The position numbers were made by a program, and so were the translations under genes. From UBA5209 sp034002865 (lineage in GTDB: Bacteria; Patescibacteriota; Dojkabacteria; SC72), in contig JAVEZR010000026.1 of the NCBI GenBank assembly GCA_034002865.1, forward strand, positions 1 to 10,047: a stretch of DNA of 10,047 bases, given 5' to 3'. The notes beneath the pieces are model-generated. The model was not told where the DNA came from and ran no database searches. It saw only the letters and a list, made by a program, of their open reading frames with translations. How positions within the stretch are numbered: position 1 is the stretch's first letter; every line of letters begins with the position of its first letter. Shown in pieces: positions 1 to 7,930 of this stretch.

Positions 1-414
1 CGAACGGTGCCGTCAATATGAACTATCGGGCACCACCAGCCTGTTATCCCCGGGGTAGCTTATCTCCGTTAAACAATCGCGATTCCACATTCTGCGAAAG
101 GGTCACTTGAACCTACTTTCGTAACTGATCGGGATGTCTCCCTCACAGTAAAGCCTCCTTATGCTCATGCACTCTTCACCCGATTTCCATCCGGGTTGAG
201 GAGACCTTTGTGCGCTTGCGGTACTTTTTAGCAAGCAACCGCCCCAGTCAAACTGCCCACCATGCACTGTTCATCTTCCGGATAACGGAAGAGGTTAGAA
301 ATAAAACGTTGAAAAAGTGGTATTCCATATTTTGACTCCACCATCCCTAACGAGACGGCTTCAAAGTCTCCCACCTATTCTCTATATCCAAAGCCATATT
401 TCAATGCAAAGCTG

Positions 415-445
<31 letters not shown>

Positions 446-590
446 GTATGGGTAGGCCGCATCTTCACAGCCATTTCAATTTCACCGAGCGCGTTGTCGA
501 GACAGTGGAAGAGTCGTTACACCTTTCATGCAAGTCACCAATTAAGTGACAAGGTATTACGCTACCTTAGGACCGTTCATTTATGTTACG

Positions 591-681
591 AATCTATCTT
601 TCAATAGATTGGATATATATTTCTATATAACTCTATATGTCGCCATATAGATCGGACTATATCATCAGATATCACTATCTG
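591..681 (-). other. Intron 3' domain: P8, P9, P9.1 and P9.2 hairpins
   Basis: Four short hairpins follow each other in the intron's 3' third, each capped by a GNRA-type tetraloop. They are P8 at 681-666 (CAGAUA/UAUCUG, loop GUGA), P9 at 650-633 (CUAUAUG/CAUAUAG, loop GCGA), P9.1 at 629-614 (UAUAUA/UAUAUA, loop GAAA) and P9.2 at 610-591 (AAUCUAUU/GAUAGAUU with a U-G closing pair, loop GAAA). P7's 3' strand lies between P8 and P9. GNRA loops in group I introns dock into helical receptors, so these are likely tertiary contacts that stabilise the core. Confidence 0.85.
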
Positions 682-1155
682 TTAGGCGTGTAGTCTCTGA
701 GGATTCTTTAATCTATTCTCGATTTCACATCGAGAGTATTTTCTTTTACGACCAACAACTATTTTCTCTCTTAAATCATATATCTCTAGTAAACCCTCTT
801 TGGTAAGATGTTTACCCTCGGAAATAAGATTAATTATTTGGGAAAATATTATAAATGTCGTAAATTTCTTTGTCTTCAAATGATATTTCGTAAAAAATGG
901 TAAGATAATTTTTCTAAGAGATTCTAAATCTTGTACTTCATAATAAAATACTCCGTCCAATCTCTTTCGAATAGTTCCACATTCAAATTTAGATTGTATC
1001 CATTTAAGAATTTCTAACTCCTTTTGAGAGATATTAAAACTTGGTGATACTTTAATCTTATTTTTATAATCTTTACGAATTATAAAAGAAATGTTGAAAC
1101 TTCCTTCGCCATCTACGAAACCTAATATGTAATTAGCATCTAGATTCTTTATCAT
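682..1155 (-). CDS. LAGLIDADG homing endonuclease (single-motif, intron-encoded)
   Basis: This 157-residue protein has one LAGLIDADG motif, ILGFVDGEGSF at residues 10-20, with Glu17 in the place of the metal-binding catalytic acid. A single motif and this size match the I-CreI-type homodimeric class, which cuts intronless alleles at the intron insertion site so that repair copies the intron in. The C-terminal part has the family's usual KRKYS segment. I chose the ATG at 1155, directly before the conserved domain; a TTG at 1200 would add 15 residues but would start inside the P4 strand of the ribozyme. A weak GGA lies about 11 nt upstream of the ATG. The last codons (NPQRLHA) are read from the P7 and P3 strands of the intron core and the UAA stop is part of P3, so the frame looks intact and co-adapted with the intron. 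The likely target spans the L1917 junction, by inference from the family. Confidence 0.93.
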   Translation of the reverse strand: MIKNLDANYILGFVDGEGSFNISFIIRKDYKNKIKVSPSFNISQKELEILKWIQSKFECGTIRKRLDGVFYYEVQDLESLRKIILPFFTKYHLKTKKFTTFIIFSQIINLISEGKHLTKEGLLEIYDLREKIVVGRKRKYSRCEIENRLKNPQRLHA

Positions 1156-1275
1156 TGTGAATTCCAAAGAATTAAAGTCTTTCCTGCTGATTGTCTGCAA
1201 TTAAAGATTCTCACTGTGATATTTTATCACTAGTACTTTAATATACTCAGATATTCCAGCATTTAGCCTAATTTT

Positions 1276-1320
1276 ACAACTACAAGGTATCGATCTCAAT
1301 CGATACTGGTTCATAGTTAC
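1276..1320 (-). other. Intron P1: 5' splice site, guide sequence and internal hairpin
   Basis: The last eight exon bases (1320-1313) can pair with the internal guide at 1283-1276 over eight positions, including the obligatory U-G at the cleavage site and two more wobbles at the far end. The P1 loop holds an extra hairpin (1306-1287) made of an 8-bp perfect stem, GUAUCGAU/AUCGAUAC, with a UGAG loop. The bases CCUU just before the guide could give a short, imperfect P10 with the 3' exon start AACGG. Confidence 0.85.
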
Positions 1321-3463
1321 AGCCGCCATTGACCAGGGCTTCAGTCGTCCGCTTCCTCACCATCAGAGCACCGAAGTGCATCTGACAGACGATTGACAAA
1401 CTTCCTTAACCTTCTGGCATTGGGCAGGTGTCAGCACTTATACATCTTCTTACGAATTTGCAAGCGCCTGTAGTTTTGGTAACTAGTCGCTCCTCCCTAT
1501 TCTGTGCCGCCTTCATCATCACAAATATAAATATCTATAATGGAAGGCCCCCCTTCTTGCGAACGTACGGGGTTAATTTGCCGAGTTCCTTAACAACGCA
1601 TCACTCGTACGCCTTGGTACTTTTATACCAGTCCACCAGTGTCGGTTTGCGGTACGGTTACAAATATCATTTAGTCTACCCGAAGGTAGACACGCTAGAA
1701 GTTTTTCCTGGAGAATTAATACAACAAATCGGCTTCCCGAAGGTCACCTTTGCATCGTAACTCGTTTACATCTACCGAAGTAGAAACATTTCTCCGGATT
1801 TACCTGAAGAAACTAACTTGTTACTTACACCCCAAACCAATGAGGGGCTTGCTTTCTCAATTCCCAATCTCCGTTGCAGATATTAGTAGTACAGGAATAT
1901 TAACCTGTTGTCCATCGATTACGCCTTTCGGCCTGATCTTAGGACCGACTAACCCATGGATGACTGCCATAGCCATGGAAACCTTAGACATTCGGCGAGC
2001 AGGGTTTTCACCTGCTTTACGTTACTCATCCCGGCATTCTCACTTCTATACGCTCCAGCAACTCTTTACAGGTCACCTTCACCGCGATGTATCTACTGCT
2101 AAGTAGATCATGTATAGAACGCTCCCCTACCACTCATCAAATCACAAGTGATAGATAAATTTGCAGCTTCGGAATACATCTTCAGCCCCGTTGAATCTTC
2201 GGTGCAGAATCTCTTGACTAGTAAGCTTTTACGCACTTTTTAAAGGATGGCTGCCTCTGAGCCAACCTCCTAGCTGTCTGAGAAACTCCACTTCCTTTCC
2301 CACTAAGATGTAATTTAGGGTCCTTATCTGACAATCTGGGCTGTTTCCCTCTTGAACATAGGAACTTAGCTCCCTAGTTCTAACTGCTGTAATATTCACA
2401 CTGGTATTCGGAGTTTGAGTGGATTGGGTACTCTTTCGAGCCCCAAACCCAATCAGTGCTCTACCCCCAATGATTAAATTACAACGCTAGCCCAAAAGCT
2501 ATTTCGGGGAGAACCAGCTATTACCAGGTTCGTTTGGCATGTTACCGCTAACCACAAGTCATCTCATAATTTTGTAACATTAAAGAGTTCGGGCCTTCAA
2601 AATGATTTCTCATTCCTTCACCCTGCTCATGGTTAGATCACCTGGTTTCGGGTCTAGTGCATGCGACTAAATTCGCCCTATTAGGACTCGCTTTCGCTTC
2701 GGCTCCCCAATAAACATGGTTAACCTTGCCGCACACAACTAACTCACCGGGTCATTCTTCAATAGGCACGCCGTCACCGGATATACCGGCTCCGACTGTT
2801 TGTAAGCATACGGTTTCAGTTCTATTTCACTCCCCTAACAGGGGTGCTTTTCACCTTTCCCTCACGGAACTAATCCACTATCGGTCGCAAAAGATATTTA
2901 GCCTTGCCAAGTGGTCTTGGCTGATTCCCACAAGATTTCACGTGCCCCGTGGTACTCAAGAAATTAGAAAGAAGTTTCAACCTTTTAAAATACGAGACTT
3001 TCACTCTCTATGGTCTACCTTTCCAGATATGTTCTGATAAAGTTGAATTTTGTAACTCCTCGACTAGACTGCCGTCTAATCAACTAACTCTTACTACGCC
3101 TATGCTGCACGATCGGCAGACTACGGATTCACCTCCTCAATTGTCGCTACGCGACTCATGATTTGGATCCTCCTTACACAACATAGGTTTGGGCTCTTTC
3201 CTTTTCGCTCGCCACTACTCAGGAAATAAACTATTGTTCTCTTTTCTCGCAGGTACTGAGAGGTTTCACTTCCCTGCATGCCCTCCAATACAGCTATGAA
3301 TTTACTGTATGGTAACTAGGTTTGAACCTAGATGGGTTACCCCATTCGGAAATCCCCGGATCAAAGCTTGTTAGACAGCTCCCCGAGGCTTATCGCAGCC
3401 TACTACGTCCTTCATCGGTCTTTTGCGCCAAGGCATTCACCGTATGCTCTTATTTGGCTTCAT

Positions 3464-3627
3464 TGAAATTACTATACTATTCAGTTTTAAATGTGCAACA
3501 CCGAGTTTGTTGACATAGTTACTTAAAAAACAATTGGACCTACCCCAATAACTATATACGAACAAAACTCTGTCTCTATATCTATCTTCGGAAATTAAAG
3601 ATTTCTCTTCTCTTTCCGATATCTTTT
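3464..3627 (-). other. tRNA-Ala to 23S spacer with two hairpins
   Basis: This 164-nt internal transcribed spacer has no gene. It holds an inverted repeat UCGGAAA/UUUCCGA (3619-3613 with 3594-3588) about 18 nt apart, and a short hairpin CAACA/UGUUG (3512-3496). These are probably parts of the pre-23S processing structure, but the matching 3' flank of 23S is outside the window, so the stalk cannot be verified here. Confidence 0.55.
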
Positions 3628-3701
3628 TGGACCTGAGGAGAATCGAACTCCTGACCTCCTCATTGCAAATGAGGCGTTCTAGCCAACTGAACTACAGGCC
3701 C
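3628..3701 (-). tRNA. tRNA-Ala, anticodon UGC
   Basis: A full cloverleaf can be drawn. The acceptor is GGGCCUG/CAGGUCC with one G-U pair, the D stem is GUUC/GAAC, the anticodon arm is CCUCA-UUUGCAA-UGAGG with anticodon UGC, and the T arm carries GUUCGAUUC. The discriminator is A and no CCA is encoded (the next bases are AAAA), so CCA must be added by a nucleotidyltransferase. It sits in the rRNA spacer 9 nt after tRNA-Ile, the classical Ile-Ala arrangement. Confidence 0.97.
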
Positions 3702-3710
3702 GAATTAGAC

Positions 3711-3787
3711 TGGTGGGCGTACTAAGTCTCGAACTTAGGACCTCAGTCTTATCAGGACTGTGCTCTAACCAACTGAGCTATACGCCC
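3711..3787 (-). tRNA. tRNA-Ile, anticodon GAU, CCA encoded
   Basis: The cloverleaf has acceptor GGGCGUA/UACGCCC, D stem GCUC/GAGC, anticodon arm CAGUC-CUGAUAA-GACUG with anticodon GAU, and a T arm with GUUCGAGAC. After discriminator A the bases CCA are present in the DNA, unlike in the neighbouring tRNA-Ala. It is the first tRNA of the 16S-23S spacer. Confidence 0.97.
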
Positions 3788-3799
3788 ACATTGTTTTAA

Positions 3800-3810
3800 T
3801 TTAAAGAGCT
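3800..3810 (-). promoter_or_regulatory. boxA-like antitermination element in the 16S-23S spacer
   Basis: The transcript reads AGCUCUUUAAA here, close to the E. coli rrn boxA UGCUCUUUAACA. In bacteria boxA binds NusB-NusE (S10) and keeps RNA polymerase from terminating in untranslated rRNA; a second copy before 23S is usual. The position between 16S and tRNA-Ile fits. Support is motif similarity only. Confidence 0.5.
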
Positions 3811-3815
3811 ATATT

Positions 3816-3847
3816 CTCCTTAAGAGCTAAAAAGTGACAGGAAAGTC
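3816..3847 (-). repeat. 3' arm of the 16S processing stalk
   Basis: This 32-nt stretch begins 13 nt past the 16S 3' end and is an imperfect reverse complement of the leader stretch at 5558-5588. The blocks GUGACAGG and UUAAGGAG match exactly, a single base is bulged, and the remaining differences are transitions that mostly keep G-U pairing. Such stalks bring the two ends of pre-16S together and are the classical RNase III substrate. Confidence 0.8.
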
Positions 3848-3860
3848 GGGTATCTCCTTG

Positions 3861-5412
<1,552 letters not shown>

Positions 5413-5434
5413 AAACGTTTAACTTTACAATATA

Positions 5435-5450
5435 TAACAGCAAGCTGTTA
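5435..5450 (-). other. Leader hairpin just upstream of 16S
   Basis: A perfect inverted repeat, UAACAG-CUUG-CUGUUA, lies 23 nt before the estimated 16S 5' end. It would fold in the pre-rRNA next to the mature end and may guide 5' maturation. The role is inferred from position. Confidence 0.5.
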
Positions 5451-5517
5451 AATACAGACCAACCAACGCTGGATTGGATTTATATCTAGACTTAAATGAA
5501 TTGTGTGACCAAAAAAA

Positions 5518-5529
5518 TCACACACACTA
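5518..5529 (-). promoter_or_regulatory. GU-rich boxC-like element in the rRNA leader
   Basis: The transcript reads UAGUGUGUGUGA. It follows the boxB-like and boxA-like elements, as boxC does in E. coli rrn leaders. The same bases also form one side of a UGUGUGA/UCACACA hairpin (5524-5518 with 5508-5502) whose loop holds seven U. The assignment rests on order and composition only. Confidence 0.35.
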
Positions 5530-5557
5530 ATAGAAAGTCATTAAATGAATATTTTTT

Positions 5558-5588
5558 GACTTCCTGTCACTCTTCAACTTTTAAGGAG
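5558..5588 (-). repeat. 5' arm of the 16S processing stalk
   Basis: A 31-nt leader segment that pairs with 3816-3847 across the whole 16S gene. Both ends of the helix are strong (CUCCUUAA and GUGACAGG blocks) and the middle is weaker. It starts 146 nt upstream of the estimated mature 5' end, as expected for a pre-16S stalk. Confidence 0.8.
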
Positions 5589-5602
5589 CTGAGTTGGACT
5601 CA
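5579..5602 (-). promoter_or_regulatory. boxB-boxA-like antitermination site in the rRNA leader
   Basis: In transcript order a short hairpin UGAGU-CCA-ACUCA (5602-5590) is followed at once by GCUCCUUAAAA (5589-5579), which resembles boxA. This is the boxB-boxA order of E. coli rrn leaders and of phage nut sites. The boxA-like bases overlap the stalk arm, so binding by Nus factors and stalk formation would be successive events. Motif-level evidence only. Confidence 0.45.
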
Positions 5603-5683
5603 ATCAATACACACTAAATGGTATTCTTTAGAGGAAATCTCTAAGAGGAAACCTAATACTCGTTTATCCCAAACTCGTGGGTG

Positions 5684-5712
5684 ATTTTAACACACAGATA
5701 CCTTCTATGCAA
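5684..5712 (-). promoter_or_regulatory. Candidate sigma-70 promoter of the rRNA operon
   Basis: The minus strand has TTGCAT (5712-5707), a 17-nt spacer, and TAAAAT (5689-5684). The -10 matches the consensus at five of six positions, the -35 only at three. Transcription would begin near 5677, giving a leader of about 265 nt that includes the boxB/boxA-like site and the whole stalk arm. The -35 lies 4 nt past the ligase stop codon. Other weak candidates exist in the leader (for example TTGATT, 17 nt, TTAAAA), so the assignment is tentative. Confidence 0.4.
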
Positions 5713-5715
5713 TAC

Positions 5716-7551
5716 CTATTTTTTACTATTTCTTATCTCATACATAGACTCCAATTCAGCAACGGTCGTAATGTCCTCTACTAGCTTATCCCTATCAAAT
5801 TCAATGAGTCGAGGGAAACGTAAAGAGAGTCCGGCCCCTACAAGAGTTTTCCCTTTGTTAGAGATGTTTTTAGTTATCTCATCTGCATCAACTGTAATAA
5901 CATATTTAGGTTCAACCCATACATCAGGAGCAAGAGAGTCTAGAGTACGAATATTTTTTGGTATAGATTTAAGCTTTAATTTCTCTAACTTCTTACTCAT
6001 ATCCTTAAGTAATTCATCTCCCATTCCTGTGCCTACCTTGCATATTGCATCATACGTACCTTTCTTTTTATTCAAAACAGCTGCTAGAATTGCACCTAAA
6101 CCTAAATCTGCCCTTCTACCAGATCCGTAATAATATCCTACAATAACCATGTCTACAGTATCTATAAGGTCTCTTTCCATAGATTTCTTTAATTTTACCC
6201 ACTCGTAGTTTCTTACCCCCGGTTTGTATCCTCCCTGCTCCTGCTTAACTATTATTCCCTCTAACCCCTGCCCCACACATTCATCAAAATAATCTTTAAT
6301 CTCCCCCTCCGTAGAAACCTCCTTACTCTCTGCTAATTCTATACCCCCTTTAGTATCACCTAAGATCCTCTTTAAGCTATCTAATCTCTCCTTTGTATCT
6401 CTCGTGATTAGAGATTCTCCGTCCAATGAAAGAATATCAAATGTAAAAGCTTTAACAGGTATCTCTACCATCTTATCAACAACGGAGTACTTTCTTCTTC
6501 TTTGCATTGTCTCTTGGTATGACATAAAACTATCTTTTTTGTAATCCCAACCAACGATTTCTGAATCAAAAATAAAAGAGCTCTCTGGCATATCTCTTGC
6601 TGCATCTACTATTTCAGGAAACATTTCTGTAACATCCTCTAAATTACGAGTAAACAGTCTAACTTCAGTATTAAATTCTTCTTTTGGAGTAAATAGTCCT
6701 GCAACAGTTTCTTCCTTTTGATAGTAGCTCCTCCATATAGAAATATCCTCCTGGCTTTTTCCGCTATCTTTATCCCATTTATGTATCTGACATCTTAATC
6801 CGTCAAATTTAGGCTGTAATACAATATTACCTTTAAATCTCTCTACAACTTCACTAAAGCTCCCTACTCTCTCTACTAATCTTGATTGAATTGGAGTACC
6901 CAGTACAATACCTATCTTGCTAAGCTCTTCTCTCGGATTACTAGATTTAAATCCTGTACCTGCTATATATCCTACATCTGCACAGACACCATATGCATGT
7001 TCTAATATCTTCTTCAAACCTTTATCCCCAACCAAAGCAATGGAGTACACATCCAGAAGAGAACGAACATTCATACCGAGACGAAGCTGTCCACATATAA
7101 TACGAACAAAATATTTAGACTCCAAAGGGGATAACTTTTGTAAACACTCTAGTACAATCTTATTCTTTACCTGTATAGAGCCTGTGCCACTACTATTAAC
7201 TATCTTCCACAATATCTCATACAGCTCTTTTAGACTTACAGAAGAGCTCTTAGATGGGTACTTTGATAGTACTTTTGCTACAGTATCCCCTATATCCCCT
7301 AGCTCATCTCTCTCTTTTTGAATATCTTCCTTTGTATACTCTGTTAGGAGATTAATAAGGCTCTTTTCAGAGTAGTTAAACTCTGCTTTAACAAACATAG
7401 GTGCTAAACGACCAAGAATCATATATGAAAGTATCTGAATCTCTTGGGTATTACACTTTTTAAGAAATTCAGCTAAGACAGCAGACATCTCATTTCGAGA
7501 GCTAATGCCCTCTATCTTTTCAAAAAGCTTCGCAAGTAGGATAAATTTCAT
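5716..7551 (-). CDS. ATP-dependent DNA ligase (archaeal/eukaryal type)
   Basis: A 611-residue nick-sealing ligase. The N-terminal 200 residues match the DNA-binding domain of replicative ATP ligases (LAKLFEKIEGISSRNEM at the start, GQLRLGMNVRSLLDVYSIA near 155-173). Nucleotidyltransferase motifs follow: motif I QPKFDGLR with the adenylated Lys248, motif III VRLFTRNLEDVTEMFPEI (298-314), IIIa FDSEIVGWD (328-336), IV LEGIIVKQ (430-437), V WVKLKKS (451-457), and motif VI in the C-terminal OB fold, SLRFPRL (576-582). All key residues are present, so it should be active. Length is typical for archaeal DNA ligases. The stretch between motifs I and III is about 25 residues longer than usual. Bacteria normally rely on NAD-dependent LigA, so this points to transfer or a CPR-type lineage. 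The ATG follows the upstream stop after one base with no clear Shine-Dalgarno, suggesting translational coupling. Confidence 0.96.
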   Translation of the reverse strand: MKFILLAKLFEKIEGISSRNEMSAVLAEFLKKCNTQEIQILSYMILGRLAPMFVKAEFNYSEKSLINLLTEYTKEDIQKERDELGDIGDTVAKVLSKYPSKSSSVSLKELYEILWKIVNSSGTGSIQVKNKIVLECLQKLSPLESKYFVRIICGQLRLGMNVRSLLDVYSIALVGDKGLKKILEHAYGVCADVGYIAGTGFKSSNPREELSKIGIVLGTPIQSRLVERVGSFSEVVERFKGNIVLQPKFDGLRCQIHKWDKDSGKSQEDISIWRSYYQKEETVAGLFTPKEEFNTEVRLFTRNLEDVTEMFPEIVDAARDMPESSFIFDSEIVGWDYKKDSFMSYQETMQRRRKYSVVDKMVEIPVKAFTFDILSLDGESLITRDTKERLDSLKRILGDTKGGIELAESKEVSTEGEIKDYFDECVGQGLEGIIVKQEQGGYKPGVRNYEWVKLKKSMERDLIDTVDMVIVGYYYGSGRRADLGLGAILAAVLNKKKGTYDAICKVGTGMGDELLKDMSKKLEKLKLKSIPKNIRTLDSLAPDVWVEPKYVITVDADEITKNISNKGKTLVGAGLSLRFPRLIEFDRDKLVEDITTVAELESMYEIRNSKK

Positions 7552-7552
7552 A

Positions 7553-7918
7553 TTACTTTTTTAATAAATAACGGGTATCTTTTGTACTACCCTCTTGTAT
7601 AACTATACCTAAGCTAACAAGATGACTCATGTCTCTTCTAAAAGTTCTAGTTGATAGAGATGGATTAATAGCGTAGATATCAGATGGTAGTAGTACGTAT
7701 CTTTTCTTGTACAGTTTCAATATCTCTTCCTGTCTTTTATTTAATTCCTTGCTATTTTCCTTTATTACACTTTCAATGCTATTGCTTTGTACTCTCTCAG
7801 GTTCTGTCTCCTCTATTCTTGAAATTTTAACTATCTCCCCTCTACCTTTGGTTATATATAGCAGAAAGAGGAGTACACCAGTAAAGGAGATTAGAAAACC
7901 GATATTTTTTTTAAACAT
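7553..7918 (-). CDS. Membrane-anchored winged helix-turn-helix protein, function unknown
   Basis: I do not recognise a named family for this 121-residue protein. It begins with two lysines and a hydrophobic segment (residues about 6-23, NIGFLISFTGVLLFLLYI), best read as one membrane anchor. An acidic, charged linker follows (about 30-58). The C-terminal half looks like a winged helix-turn-helix: RQEEILKLYKKR as helix 1, STRTFRRDMSHLVSLGIV as the DeoR-like recognition region, then a wing ending in TRYLLKK. The expected topology puts the DNA-binding half in the cytoplasm. The gene lies 12 nt after polA and 1 nt before the ligase, so it is co-transcribed with both. Upstream of the ATG is only AAUAGGG, too close to be a good ribosome-binding site. 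It might regulate the operon or tether DNA to the membrane; neither is shown by the sequence. Confidence 0.85.
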   Translation of the reverse strand: MFKKNIGFLISFTGVLLFLLYITKGRGEIVKISRIEETEPERVQSNSIESVIKENSKELNKRQEEILKLYKKRYVLLPSDIYAINPSLSTRTFRRDMSHLVSLGIVIQEGSTKDTRYLLKK

Positions 7919-7930
7919 CCCTATTAATAC

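Larger units (their letters stand above)
578..1312 (-). mobile_element. Group I self-splicing intron at 23S position 1917, with homing endonuclease ORF
   Basis: The 735-nt intron follows exon U (1313) and ends in G (578), as group I introns require; removing it joins GUAACUAU to AACGGUCC, the normal 23S sequence after U1917. P1 forms between exon GUAACUAU (1320-1313) and the guide GUAGUUGU (1283-1276), with a terminal U-G wobble. P3 is UUAGGC (1271-1266) with GCCUAA (687-682). P4 is UGCUG (1261-1257) with CAGCA (1189-1185). P5 is UCUG with CAGA, extended by AUUAAAG with CUUUAAU and a GUGAUA/UAUCAC tip (1230-1216). P7 is GACUA (695-691) with UAGUC (659-655), inside the classic CAGAGACUACACG and GAUAUAGUCC elements. 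P8 is capped by GUGA (666-681). Insertion at L1917 is known in bacteria such as Coxiella. I do not assign the subgroup. The complete core suggests it is splicing-competent. Confidence 0.95.

Noticed and set aside
1156..1200. TTG start that would lengthen the homing endonuclease by 15 residues
   Set aside because: The added codons lie on the intron's P4/P5 strands and the family domain begins right after the ATG at 1155, so ATG is preferred.
3060..3185. A second intron in 23S at the domain I expansion
   Set aside because: No guide sequence, P7-type elements or endonuclease frame; it folds as simple hairpins, so an rRNA expansion is more likely.
1428..3513. Several plus-strand open frames of 63-118 codons
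   Set aside because: All are antisense to 23S rRNA exon 1, show no protein family features and exist because rRNA has few stop codons in some frames.
5502..5524. Hairpin with a U-run as an intrinsic terminator in the leader
   Set aside because: The U-run is in the loop, not after the stem, and a terminator inside the rRNA leader would block the operon.
5496..5684. Plus-strand open frame of 62 codons before the 16S gene
   Set aside because: It overlaps the rRNA leader, including the stalk arm and boxA-like site; no ribosome-binding site or recognisable protein.
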